The notes under the pieces were generated by a model that saw nothing but the letters and a program-made list of their open reading frames with translations, ran no database searches and had not been told where the DNA came from. The translations under genes and the position numbers were made by a program. From Turicibacter sp. (GTDB lineage Bacteria; Bacillota_I; Bacilli_A; MOL361; Turicibacteraceae): DNA of 54,872 nucleotides. Positions 43,370-52,295 of the stretch are shown here, piece after piece. Position 1 is the first letter of the stretch; each line of letters starts with the position of its first letter. The DNA lies in contig WRAJ01000010.1 of assembly GCA_009780245.1 (NCBI GenBank), forward strand, positions 1 to 54,872, written 5' to 3'.

Positions 43370-44311
43370 ATGAAAATTGCAATTGCAGGAGCAGGTGCTA
43401 TGGGAGCAAGTTTTGGTTTTTTACTTGCTGAGGCGGGTCACAACGTTATTCTAATCGATGGCTGGGACAGACAAGTTGAGAAAATAAAAAGTGACGGCTT
43501 AACCTTTGAAATAAACGGCAAGGCCACGACGAAAAAAATGGACATCTATTACCCACATGAGGTTAAACATCGTGTCAACGACATTGAATTAGTGATTCTA
43601 TTTACCAAAGCCATGCAATTAGACAGCATGCTCAGTGATATCCAAGACGCTTTAACCGCTAATACCAAAGTGTTGTGCTTATTAAATGGGATGGGACACG
43701 AGGAAGTTGTCGCACGCTATGTGCCAAAAGAAAATTTCTTATTAGGCAACACACTTTGGTCCGCCGCACTCTTGGAACCTGGCAGTGTCAAGCTCTATCC
43801 AGGGGGAAACGTGAACCTTAAAAATAGGGATCCAAAAAGCAAAGATGACGCTATTAAAGTGGTTGACGTCCTAAGTGAAGCTGGACTTTCCGCCAATTAT
43901 GCAGATGAAGTCATGGCTTCAATTTACAAAAAATTATGTGTCAATGCTTTTTGTAACGGTTTGTGCACCTTATTTGATGTGACCATTGCTGAATTTGGTA
44001 ACACAAAATCAGAGTTAGAGGTGGTTAACCAAATCATCTCTGAAATCATAGCCATTGCAAAATTTGAAGGCATCGCGCTTGACCATCAAGAAATGATGAC
44101 GTCGTTTGAAACGGTCTGCGATCCCGAAAAAATGGGCGGGCATTACCCTTCTATGCACCAAGATTTAGTTAAAAACGGCCGCCTCACAGAAGTCGATTAT
44201 ATCAACGGCGTCATTGCAAAAAAAGGTCAGCAATACGGTATTCCAACTCCTTATAACAAACTGATCACAGAAATGATCCACATAAAAGAAGAACTCTTGA
44301 ATGCGAAGTAA
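43370..44311 (+). CDS. 2-dehydropantoate 2-reductase family protein (ApbA/PanE-like)
   Basis: 313 aa. N-terminal NAD(P)-binding MKIAIAGAGAMGASFGFLLAEAGHNV with GxGxxG; TKAMQLDSML and KVLCLLNGMGHEE are the family's second segment. The catalytic Lys segment is ASIYKKLCVNAFCNGLC near residue 185. The C-terminal Ser/Glu region is PSMHQDLVKNGRLTEVDYINGVI. PanE reduces ketopantoate in pantothenate synthesis, but many paralogues act on other 2-keto acids, and no other pan genes are near, so no symbol is given. AGGCG precedes the start. Confidence 0.87.
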   Translation: MKIAIAGAGAMGASFGFLLAEAGHNVILIDGWDRQVEKIKSDGLTFEINGKATTKKMDIYYPHEVKHRVNDIELVILFTKAMQLDSMLSDIQDALTANTKVLCLLNGMGHEEVVARYVPKENFLLGNTLWSAALLEPGSVKLYPGGNVNLKNRDPKSKDDAIKVVDVLSEAGLSANYADEVMASIYKKLCVNAFCNGLCTLFDVTIAEFGNTKSELEVVNQIISEIIAIAKFEGIALDHQEMMTSFETVCDPEKMGGHYPSMHQDLVKNGRLTEVDYINGVIAKKGQQYGIPTPYNKLITEMIHIKEELLNAK

Positions 44312-44332
44312 ACGCCTCGAGAGTTCTTTTTA
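44290..44332 (+). terminator. Terminator of the PanE-like gene
   Basis: AGAACTCT / AGAGTTCT with a TTTTT tail; the upstream arm lies inside the last codons. Confidence 0.65.
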
Positions 44333-44345
44333 GTCACTACCTAGT

Positions 44346-46067
44346 TTATCCGATAATCGTATCAACACGCGCTAACACGTCTTTCTTTATCGCACTAACA
44401 CGCGCTGCTGTCTTTTCCTTATCATCCGTCACAACACTGATGTATACTTTCGCTTTCGGTTCCGTTCCAGAAGGGCGTAACACAAACCATGAACCGTCCT
44501 CCAAAATGTATTTCAACACATTGGCTGCCGGTAAATCAATCACACTCACCGCTTTCTCCGCAACGTCCATCTGTTCGCTTGTTTGATAGTCAAGAACTTT
44601 TATAACCTTAAGTCCTGCGACTTCCGTTGGGGGTGCCTGGCGAAAATCAGTTAAAATAGCCGATATTTTTTCCGCGCCTTCCTTTCCAGCCAAAGCAATG
44701 TTCGCTAAGTCTTCTTGATAGTACCCGAATTCCTCGTACAAATCGTTTAACACGTCACACAATGTTTTTCCTTGCTCTTTATAAAACGCTGCCGCTTCAG
44801 CTAAGATCAAAACCGCCTGTAACGCATCCTTATCGCGTACAAAATCGCCCACAAGCGAACCGTACGATTCCTCGTAACCGTAAACGTACTCGTATTCCGT
44901 GTCTTCCATTAAGCGTGCTTGCTCACCGATAAATTTAAAACCTGTTAACGTCGACATCGTCTCCATGCCGTAAGAACGCGCAATCTTTGCTGCCATCTCC
45001 GATGACACAATCGTATCAAACACACGCCCTTTCGCTGGCAATGTTCCGTTAGCCTTACGTTGCGATAAGATATAATGTACCATCACCGCACCCGTCTGAT
45101 TCCCTGAAAGTAGCACATACTCGCCCGACTCGTCTTTCGCCGCCACACCCATACGATCCGCATCTGGATCCGTCGCTAAAAGCACATCTGCATCCACGTT
45201 CTTCCCGAGCGCAATCGCCATTTCAAACGCCGCTGGATCCTCAGGATTTGGATAACTCACCGTCGGAAAATCTGGATTTGGCAACTGCTGCTCTTCCACT
45301 AAGTGAACATTCGTATACCCACAATCTGCCAATAAGGTTGAAGTTAAAGCACCAGCTGTCCCATGCAAAGGTGAAAAGACCATCTGCAACCCACGCTTAT
45401 CGACATCAGGATTGATTTCAAGCGCCTTCACACGTGTTAAATAAGCCTCGTCAATCTCAGAGCCAACGGTCATAATGAGCCCCGCCGCTCTCAATTTTTC
45501 CTCAGAATCAACCACAATCGCAAAAACATCGTCCACCGCATTAACACCAGCAATCACCTTGTCCCCTTCATCTGGTAAGGTCTGACACCCAGTCTCATCG
45601 TAAATTTTATACCCGTTGTACGCTGGCGGATTATGCGACGCTGTAATGACGATCCCACCGGCGCACCCTAAATGACGCACAGCAAAAGACAACTCTGGCG
45701 TTGGGCGCACATTTTCAAACACATAAGATTTAATCCCATGCGTTGCCAGTACTTTCGCTGATTCCATCGCAAACTCCGGTGAAAAATGACGATTATCGTA
45801 CGCAATCACCACACCACGTTCTTTTGCATTCGCTACGTTCTCTAATAAATATTTCGCAAAGCCAACGTTTGCTTTACGAATCGTATAAACGTTCATGCGA
45901 TTCGTTCCCGGACCAATAATACCACGCATCCCTGCTGTCCCGAATTCCAGATCGGTATAAAAGGCATCTTCTTTTTCTTTGTCCGTGATGTTCTCTAGCT
46001 GTTGCTTCAGATTTGCATCCAGATTTTCATTTGTTAACCAACTTTGGTACAGATTTTCAATGTTCAT
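44346..46067 (-). CDS. pgcA: Phosphoglucomutase/phosphomannomutase (alpha-D-phosphohexomutase)
   Basis: 573 aa, the long form typical of Bacillota PgcA. Domain 1: FGTAGMRGIIGPGTNRMN and the phosphoserine loop GIVITASHNPPAYNGYKIYD. The metal loop DPDADRMGVA is near residue 315, the sugar-binding GYEESYGSLVGDFVRDKDA near 395, and the phosphate loop LRPSGTEPKAKVY near the C-terminus. It interconverts glucose-6-phosphate and glucose-1-phosphate, linking glycolysis to glycolipid and wall polymers and to maltodextrin products. AGGAGG precedes the start. Confidence 0.95.
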   Translation of the reverse strand: MNIENLYQSWLTNENLDANLKQQLENITDKEKEDAFYTDLEFGTAGMRGIIGPGTNRMNVYTIRKANVGFAKYLLENVANAKERGVVIAYDNRHFSPEFAMESAKVLATHGIKSYVFENVRPTPELSFAVRHLGCAGGIVITASHNPPAYNGYKIYDETGCQTLPDEGDKVIAGVNAVDDVFAIVVDSEEKLRAAGLIMTVGSEIDEAYLTRVKALEINPDVDKRGLQMVFSPLHGTAGALTSTLLADCGYTNVHLVEEQQLPNPDFPTVSYPNPEDPAAFEMAIALGKNVDADVLLATDPDADRMGVAAKDESGEYVLLSGNQTGAVMVHYILSQRKANGTLPAKGRVFDTIVSSEMAAKIARSYGMETMSTLTGFKFIGEQARLMEDTEYEYVYGYEESYGSLVGDFVRDKDALQAVLILAEAAAFYKEQGKTLCDVLNDLYEEFGYYQEDLANIALAGKEGAEKISAILTDFRQAPPTEVAGLKVIKVLDYQTSEQMDVAEKAVSVIDLPAANVLKYILEDGSWFVLRPSGTEPKAKVYISVVTDDKEKTAARVSAIKKDVLARVDTIIG

Positions 46068-46079
46068 GTGTAAAACCTC

Positions 46080-47465
46080 CTAAATGTTATTTGCTTCTTT
46101 AAATATCATCGTAATGGCTTCTTTTACTGTATCAACACCAACGACCTCAATCCCAGTGGGTGCTTTCCAACCACCCAGGTTTTTCTTCGGCACAACGGCT
46201 CTTGTAAAGCCAAGTTTTTTAGCTTCTTTAATCCGATCCTCTATTTTGGAGATCCGCCGGATTTCACCGGTCAAACCTACTTCACCCATGTAAACGTCAC
46301 GATTTGGCGTGGCTTGGTCTTTGTAACTCGAAACGATGCTAGCAACGATGGCCAAATCAACCGCCGGTTCGTCTACTTTGACCCCACCGGTAACTTTCAC
46401 ATAAGTGTCTTGATTTTGCATAAAGAATCCCATTCGCTTCTCAAGCACTGCTAAAATCAAAGACAAACGATTGTTATCAATACCAGATGACATCCGCTTT
46501 GGATTACCAAAAGACGTCGGTGTTAATAGCGATTGAATTTCGACTAAAATTGGGCGTGTCCCTTCAATCGCAGCCATGATCGAAGTCCCGGGCAAACCAA
46601 CCGTTCGATCCTCTAAAAACACTTCTGATGCGTTGGCTACCTCTATTAAGCCTTCTTCTTTCATATCAAAGATACCAATTTCATTGGTTGAACCAAACCG
46701 ATTCTTCACCGCGCGCAAAATCCGATACGTGTGATGCCGCTCCCCTTCAAAGTAAAGCACTGTGTCCACCATGTGTTCCAGTAAACGGGGACCTGCAATG
46801 TTGCCATCTTTCGTGACGTGACCGACAATAAAGATGGGAACACCGCCAATTTTAGCAATCTTCATGAGCCATGATGTACACTCACGAATTTGTGTCACAC
46901 TCCCGGGAGCTGATGACACTTCGCTCAAATAAATCGTTTGAATGGAGTCAATAATGACAAAGTCAGGATTCATGGCTTTGATTTGCGATTCAATTAAGGA
47001 GAGGTTAGTTTCTGAATAAATATACAAGTGCTCACTTTTTGCACCGAGCCGTTCAGCACGCAAGCGAATCTGCTTGGATGATTCCTCGCCTGAGACGTAT
47101 AGCACCTTGCTAGTTTGAAAAATATGATCATTGGCGACTTGGAGCAGTAACGTTGATTTTCCAATGCCGGGTTCCCCACCAAATAAGACCAGTGAGCCGT
47201 TTACGATCCCGCCACCCAGCACGCGATTTAACTCGCTAATCGAGGTTTTGATGCGATCTTCTTCGATCGTTTCAATTTCCGTGATCTTCTCTGGGCTAGA
47301 CATTTGATTAGAAAACGTGCTTTGTGCAGCTTGTGGTGCTTTTTTATCAACTTTTAATTCTTCGATCATCGTGTTCCAAGCCCCACACCCTGGACATTTC
47401 CCAACCCATTTAGCCACTTCGTTCCCACAGTCTTTGCAGAAAAATATCGTTTTACTCTTCGCCAT
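46080..47465 (-). CDS. radA: DNA repair protein RadA (Sms)
   Basis: 461 aa. N-terminal zinc finger [18 protein letters not shown], RecA-like ATPase with Walker [17 protein letters not shown], the RadA-specific [16 protein letters not shown] (KNRFG motif), and a C-terminal Lon-protease-like domain with [14 protein letters not shown]. RadA is a hexameric helicase that extends recombination intermediates and is needed in transformation, which fits comEA/comEC/coiA in this window. It ends 12 bp before pgcA; the penicillin-binding protein gene lies 23 bp upstream of its start region. Confidence 0.96.
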   Translation of the reverse strand: MAKSKTIFFCKDCGNEVAKWVGKCPGCGAWNTMIEELKVDKKAPQAAQSTFSNQMSSPEKITEIETIEEDRIKTSISELNRVLGGGIVNGSLVLFGGEPGIGKSTLLLQVANDHIFQTSKVLYVSGEESSKQIRLRAERLGAKSEHLYIYSETNLSLIESQIKAMNPDFVIIDSIQTIYLSEVSSAPGSVTQIRECTSWLMKIAKIGGVPIFIVGHVTKDGNIAGPRLLEHMVDTVLYFEGERHHTYRILRAVKNRFGSTNEIGIFDMKEEGLIEVANASEVFLEDRTVGLPGTSIMAAIEGTRPILVEIQSLLTPTSFGNPKRMSSGIDNNRLSLILAVLEKRMGFFMQNQDTYVKVTGGVKVDEPAVDLAIVASIVSSYKDQATPNRDVYMGEVGLTGEIRRISKIEDRIKEAKKLGFTRAVVPKKNLGGWKAPTGIEVVGVDTVKEAITMIFKEANNI

Positions 47466-47488
47466 GGTTTAAACTCCTTTTCCCGCTT

Positions 47489-49624
47489 CTAATTCCCGCT
47501 TCGTTCTCGCTGTAAATCAAAGTATGCTTCGAGCACAAGGCGAGCAATGTCTTCTGAAATCGGACTTGAAAAATGTTGACCCTCAGGCATTTCACTTTGT
47601 GGCACAATCACAGCAATCGCCACTTCTGGTTCGTCCCACGGTGCGTAACCAATAAACGTTCGATTATGAGTGGTGATCGTTCTGCCGTTCTCAATGATGC
47701 GATGTCCGTTTGCATCATGAAGCACCGACTCTGCCGTTCCTGTCTTTCCTGCTGGATTAAAATCAAAGCTAGCTCTGTTAAAAGCGTTAAATCCTGTTCC
47801 TAGATTATGTTGCACCGCTTGACGGTGACCTTCGTGAATGTTACTCCATTGCCGATCAGTCAGCTCGATCTGGTTTAATAAATTTGGCTCAAAACCACGC
47901 ACTAACTGACGCTCTTCGCCTTCGTCGCCTGGCATGTAAATGTTTTGAACAATCTGTAACTGCATCCGATTCCCACTAGTGGCAATAACACCAGCAAATT
48001 GCGCCAATTGCATCGCAGTGTAAGTATCGGCTTGCCCAATAGCAAAGAACAATAGTTCATGAAACGAACGCTCTTGTGCCACAAAGCCCGTCGCTTCATT
48101 TTGTAATTCAATGCCCGTTGAGGACCCAAGGCCTACTTGCGCAAAGAAGTCACGATAAATATTCCAAGCTGGGTTGTCATTGGTTGTCCACCCGTGAACC
48201 GGTCCGCCGTGCTCATAAATAACACCGGCAAGGTCCATCGTTTGGCGCCAAAAGTAAACGTTACTCGATCTACTCAATGCGGCAATATCACTTGGGCGCC
48301 CTAAATCACTCCACGAACTCATCGGTGCACTTCCTTGAAACTGCAAAATGCCATCGCGTCTAGTTTGATCAACATACGTCACACCGTGGTAATAGCCCGC
48401 CATTAACGTCGCACCCTTCACCGTTGAACCCACTACGAACGAGCGCTGAAACGAACCAAGTGGGTTAGCAATCACCTCATAGCCACCTTCACCGTCCGGT
48501 TCAATTTCAATCCCTACCATGGCCAAAACTTCACCCGTGTTTGGATTGGTTACCACCACATAAGCTTCACGAACAAAACGAGACGTCCGTTCGCCACGCG
48601 CTGCGATTAACGCATTGGCTACAATCTCTTCCACTTGTTCTTGAAATTCCGTATCAAGGGTTAACACAACTTGAAAGCCCGGTAAGCCTTCTGTCACTTG
48701 TGTTGGTGGTACACCGTCTTCAATAAAATACCGAGATTGGAAACCTGATAAATAACTCTGCATCGCCCACTCGATCTGTGAATTCCCTACTCTTGCATTC
48801 GCCGCATAACCACGCGATAAGAAATAAACTTGGCGCTCTCTTGGAATCCCAGTTTGATGCGTCGTGATCGTTCCCAAAATCGGGTTATTACCAAAATCAC
48901 TCGGATGAGAGCGAGACCAATCCACGCCCACTTCAATGCCCGGCAGATTCAGCATGTTTTCAGTGACACGCGCGATTTCCTCATCCGTTGGGTTTTCCTT
49001 GATGATATTGGTTGTCATCCCTGCACCTTGGTACATCCGCGTAAAAATGTAATGCACCGCTCGTTGCTCATCGGTCAATTCTTCGATGTGCTCTTCTGTA
49101 ATCCGCGCAATCATTTCTTGATGAAATTCTGCATTGTCAAGACCTGCTGCTACTTCACTAGGAACTAACGCGCGTGCCTCTTCGCCGTGTTCAATAATAA
49201 AAAGATCTTGCAAATCACGAAACGTTAAAGGACTATGATCGACTTCAATAAGCTCAGCAAGTTCCGTCGCCACTTCCCTAATCGCACCGGTATACGTATT
49301 AGGAATATGGCGATACGTAATCACAGGTACGGACGTGTTTCTTACTAAAGGCGTCATATGTCGATCATAGATGTGCCCTCTCGGCACTTCCCGATTCAAA
49401 TAGGTGGTGGTGGTTAAGGCATTAAACGCAACGAAATCATCCGCATAAATGATGTGGACCATGTAAATGCTCACCAAAAGCAAAGCAAATAACGATGCCA
49501 CAACGATCTTTAAAATTTGCACGCGAAAAACAAGCGAATTCAACTGTTTATGGATCCATTTCACCAATCGCCAAAGAACATTTTCCTCTTTCATTCTTTT
49601 TTGCCTTGTTTTTTCTTTTCGCAT
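47489..49624 (-). CDS. Class B penicillin-binding protein (transpeptidase)
   Basis: 711 aa. Basic cytoplasmic tail, one membrane segment (residues 37-60), a long non-catalytic dimerisation region (VPRGHIYDRHMTPLVRNT) and the transpeptidase domain: SxxK in FVVGSTVKGATLM, SxN in ALSRSSNVYFW, KTG in NPAGKTGTAES. This is a PBP2/MrdA- or PbpH-like monofunctional enzyme that crosslinks peptidoglycan; elongation versus division cannot be told. The stalk is rich in Glu. Its own promoter lies just after coiA. It confirms a walled cell. Confidence 0.9.
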   Translation of the reverse strand: MRKEKTRQKRMKEENVLWRLVKWIHKQLNSLVFRVQILKIVVASLFALLLVSIYMVHIIYADDFVAFNALTTTTYLNREVPRGHIYDRHMTPLVRNTSVPVITYRHIPNTYTGAIREVATELAELIEVDHSPLTFRDLQDLFIIEHGEEARALVPSEVAAGLDNAEFHQEMIARITEEHIEELTDEQRAVHYIFTRMYQGAGMTTNIIKENPTDEEIARVTENMLNLPGIEVGVDWSRSHPSDFGNNPILGTITTHQTGIPRERQVYFLSRGYAANARVGNSQIEWAMQSYLSGFQSRYFIEDGVPPTQVTEGLPGFQVVLTLDTEFQEQVEEIVANALIAARGERTSRFVREAYVVVTNPNTGEVLAMVGIEIEPDGEGGYEVIANPLGSFQRSFVVGSTVKGATLMAGYYHGVTYVDQTRRDGILQFQGSAPMSSWSDLGRPSDIAALSRSSNVYFWRQTMDLAGVIYEHGGPVHGWTTNDNPAWNIYRDFFAQVGLGSSTGIELQNEATGFVAQERSFHELLFFAIGQADTYTAMQLAQFAGVIATSGNRMQLQIVQNIYMPGDEGEERQLVRGFEPNLLNQIELTDRQWSNIHEGHRQAVQHNLGTGFNAFNRASFDFNPAGKTGTAESVLHDANGHRIIENGRTITTHNRTFIGYAPWDEPEVAIAVIVPQSEMPEGQHFSSPISEDIARLVLEAYFDLQRERSGN

Positions 49625-49665
49625 GCGCTGTCCACCTACCGTTTAAAGGATATTTTCTAGTAAAA

Positions 49666-49694
49666 ATTATACCATATTGCTACCACAATAACCA
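49666..49694 (-). promoter_or_regulatory. Promoter of the penicillin-binding protein gene
   Basis: Minus strand TGGTTA, 17-bp spacer, TATAAT with an extended TGG. It occupies the gap after the coiA stop. Confidence 0.7.
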
Positions 49695-49696
49695 TC

Positions 49697-50806
49697 CTAC
49701 ACCGAAAATTTCTTAACCAAAATGTCATCTATTTTTAAGCAAGCATCCATGCTTAAAGTCAGATCTGGCGCTAATCGGTATTCAAAGTATGCGTTGTTGT
49801 AGCCAAGCATTTTTAATCGGACTAACCAGAGTAAGTATTTTTTCACTTGCATCCTTGTTCCTTTGCGCTCTTTGATGCCATATTCCATCTTTAAAATCCC
49901 CGTTACATCTTGCACACTAAAAACATCTCCTACCTTAAAAAACTTGATAATCCCCAGAAAAATGTAGGATTGCCAGACAAATAGGTGCTTCCTGATCCCA
50001 TTTCCCGATACGGGCCAGCCCACTTCCACCGGCACTTGCGCTAAATTAAACCCGCGCAATAGACATTGCTCTACCAGCTTTTTCTCCGACTTCGAAGCAA
50101 AATACCAGCCGCGCCTTCGAAAATGACGCTTCACTTCTAACCATTGCTTCGTCACACCGGATTGCCCACTATTCCTACCTAGCACATCCTGCATACCATA
50201 GTTCTTCAGCTTCGCACACGTCACTTTACCATAAAGTTCTTTGCTCGAAACGTACACGGGATCTTCAAACAAGGTCACATGCGTTGTCTTCGTACAGAAA
50301 TGGATCAACCTAGTAGCCGCGCGACCTTGCATGACTGGTGGCAGTCGATAAGAGCCTTCGTATTGTTTAAGTTCACCCAGAAAAACCCAGATCACCTCGA
50401 TTCCCAGTTGCCGATAATCCGCATTCCGTTTATTAAACTCCGTCTCACTCATCACACTTCGTTGAACCTCAAAGACGTATCCCATTTCCTCATACTCAAA
50501 ATACACATCTGCAATACGGTCAATGCTCGGAAATCGTCGCTCAACGCTTGCCTTTATGCCTTGTTCGTGTAACCATTTCGCCATCGTTTCTTTTGCTAAT
50601 CTATGCACAGCACTTTCCGGATTTATGATTTTAATCCCGGATTGTACATGGGAAAAATGGGCTTTCTTCCGCGTGCCATGCTTAAAAACGAGCGGCTTGG
50701 AACACCTTTCACAAGTAAAATTTTGATGCCGATTTATTCTCATGATTTCAAAACGGGTTAATTTCGTTAAATCCACCAACGACTGACCTACTAACGCTCT
50801 TTGCAT
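49697..50806 (-). CDS. coiA: Competence protein CoiA-like
   Basis: 369 aa. N-terminal zinc-binding region FTCERCSKPLVFKHGTRKKAHFSH, then a PD-(D/E)XK nuclease-like core (SIDRIADVYFEYEEMGYVFE, followed by VQRSVMSETEF) as in CoiA, and a long helical C-terminal part. CoiA promotes recombination of incoming DNA during transformation. ATG at 50806 was chosen for its AGGTG site; one at 50815 is in frame. An extended -10 (TGGTACAAT, ending at 50824) lies just upstream, giving a very short leader. No copy of the comEA-type promoter was seen. Confidence 0.87.
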   Translation of the reverse strand: MQRALVGQSLVDLTKLTRFEIMRINRHQNFTCERCSKPLVFKHGTRKKAHFSHVQSGIKIINPESAVHRLAKETMAKWLHEQGIKASVERRFPSIDRIADVYFEYEEMGYVFEVQRSVMSETEFNKRNADYRQLGIEVIWVFLGELKQYEGSYRLPPVMQGRAATRLIHFCTKTTHVTLFEDPVYVSSKELYGKVTCAKLKNYGMQDVLGRNSGQSGVTKQWLEVKRHFRRRGWYFASKSEKKLVEQCLLRGFNLAQVPVEVGWPVSGNGIRKHLFVWQSYIFLGIIKFFKVGDVFSVQDVTGILKMEYGIKERKGTRMQVKKYLLWLVRLKMLGYNNAYFEYRLAPDLTLSMDACLKIDDILVKKFSV

Positions 50807-50961
50807 CTTTATCACCTGTTACCATTGTACCACGGTAAAAAGTGAATGTTCGTGTAACATTGAAAAAACCGCTGATTTTCATGAATTGCAATAAATGACA
50901 CGATTTGTCAGCCACTCACCCCCTGTTTAAAAGGTGATTTTGACAAGATTTCACGAAAACT

Positions 50962-50992
50962 AAAAAAACAGATCGAAAATTTTCAACCTGTT
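50962..50992 (-). terminator. Terminator after the SpoIIR-like gene
   Basis: Minus strand AACAGGTTGAAAA / TTTTCGATCTGTT with a TTTTTTT tail, about 50 bases after the stop. Confidence 0.75.
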
Positions 50993-51039
50993 CACGATTA
51001 AATTTGCAAGCTCATTTATAGGGTTAAGCAACAAGCTTT

Positions 51040-51660
51040 TTAGCGTTCATCATCAAAGAGAAACCAGTTGATTTCACCCATCGCTGTCTCTTCGTATGCG
51101 GCACTTCTCCCCCCGAATAAGCCGCCGACAAACCTAATGACGCGTGTACCAAAGCTATCTTGTAATTCTTCTGTTAACGCAATCTGTGCCGTGTTGGCAG
51201 TTGCCGTTTCGTCGTTTGGTGCCGTGCACACACCTGGGTTAATGAAGCACCACCAGTTTTCTCCGTTTGCATCACCAATTCTGACGATTAAACTCATATA
51301 ATAACCCAGACTGTCCGCAAAATAATGGTGCTCCAAGCTTAGATCAATCTCCGTTTCAACGTGGATTTCAGCTAACACTTCATCAATCGCTAAGCGAATG
51401 CCGTCCATGTTTCGAACAATAAATTCCGGTGAATGACCGTTTTCGTGTTGATTGAGATACCCTTCAACCGCAAAGACAACAACCCTTTTTACAACCTGAT
51501 CGAACGAATCATCCGAATGCGCAATGACGCGTAACCTCAAATCCTCACCGTCGTGCATTTCTTCCGCGCTTGCATCAATGGGCGTTCCGGCTGCTAACTG
51601 AATCATAAGCGCCACAATCATCGCGGCAAATACCCATCCTAATTTCATTTTATCCGTCAT
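51040..51660 (-). CDS. spoIIR: Stage II sporulation protein R-like protein
   Basis: 206 aa. One N-terminal membrane or signal segment (residues 7-26), then a domain with the SpoIIR marks DLRLRVIAHSDDSFDQVVKR and YMSLIVRIGDANGENWWCFI-NPGVC. In Bacillus, SpoIIR is exported from the forespore and triggers SpoIIGA processing of pro-SigE in the mother cell. SpoIIGA and SigE are not in this window, so sporulation is unproven. ATG at 51660 was chosen behind GGGAG. Single gene. Confidence 0.8.
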   Translation of the reverse strand: MTDKMKLGWVFAAMIVALMIQLAAGTPIDASAEEMHDGEDLRLRVIAHSDDSFDQVVKRVVVFAVEGYLNQHENGHSPEFIVRNMDGIRLAIDEVLAEIHVETEIDLSLEHHYFADSLGYYMSLIVRIGDANGENWWCFINPGVCTAPNDETATANTAQIALTEELQDSFGTRVIRFVGGLFGGRSAAYEETAMGEINWFLFDDER

Positions 51661-51854
51661 GTTCAACACTCCCCTGAGCTTTGCGTTTCTTTCTGATAAC
51701 CCATTATGTTCAAAACGGAGGGATTTATACAGGCAAGGGGATTTTTATTTTTGAGGACGGGTTGGGATTGGGGGTTAGAGCGAAACCGAAATTGCTCAGT
51801 TTACTGGATCTGTATTTGGCAACGACGGCCGGCTTGTGAAAAAATTACCTATGA

Positions 51855-51881
51855 AGGTATTTTTTTTTATTTTGCGTATAT
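51855..51881 (+). promoter_or_regulatory. comEA-like promoter in front of hairpin-repeat array 2
   Basis: AGGTATT (51855-51861), 14 bp of T-rich sequence, GTATAT (51876-51881), then ATAGGGTGG. Box spacing and the flanking GCGTATnTAnAGGGTGG match the comEA element at 21654-21680. Transcription from here would run through array 2 into the second PD-(D/E)XK-like gene. Confidence 0.55.
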
Positions 51882-52022
51882 ATAGGGTGGGGCGTTTTGT
51901 AGGTAACGAGATAGATGGAATTGAAGGAAGGTGAAGTGCTTAGATCATTGATTTTCTCAATTAAAGAAACTGCTCGACTAATTCAACTAGTGAACGGCTC
52001 TTACAAGGCTTATTTGAGCAAG

Positions 52023-52252
52023 GAAAAGTCATGGAATCCTCAGTTTCGCTCATCCTGTGACTTTTCAGACCTATATTCAACCGTGAAAAGTCATGCAATC
52101 ACCAGCTTCGCTCATTCCGTGGCTTTTCAGACCTATATTCAACCGTGAAAAGTCATGCAATCACCAGCTTCGCTCATTCCGTGGCTTTTCAGACCTATAT
52201 TCAACCGCGAAAAGTCATGCAATCACCAGCTTCGCTCATCCCGTGACTTTTC
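52023..52252. repeat. Hairpin-repeat array 2: four 44-bp palindromic units, 62-bp period
   Basis: Units start at 52023, 52085, 52147 and 52209, exactly 62 bp apart. Each has 11-bp arms (GAAAAGTCATG and CGTGACTTTTC, one wobble) around a 22-bp loop with an inner AGC-TTC-GCT mini-hairpin; 18-bp linkers (agacctatattcaaccgt) join them. Units 2-4 are nearly identical, unit 1 more diverged. Its stem foot AAAAGT...ACTTTT is shared with array 1. It lies 43 bp upstream of the second PD-(D/E)XK-like gene. Confidence 0.95.
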
Positions 52253-52295
52253 AAAAACACAAGCACCACTATATCGAAAAGAGAGGTATCCTATC

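Noticed and set aside
51915..52148. 77-residue frame running into array 2
   Set aside because: Weak ribosome site, and its second half is only the repeat read in one frame; the 62-bp period shifts frame at each unit, so coding is unlikely.
52023..52252. TIGR-type tandem guide array
   Set aside because: No Nop-domain/RuvC or HNH Tas protein is present and unit structure and lengths differ; the neighbour is PD-(D/E)XK-like.
52155..52295. Upstream extension of paralogue 2 through the array
   Set aside because: The added residues are translated repeat; a good AGAGG site and the conserved N-terminus support the ATG at 52296.
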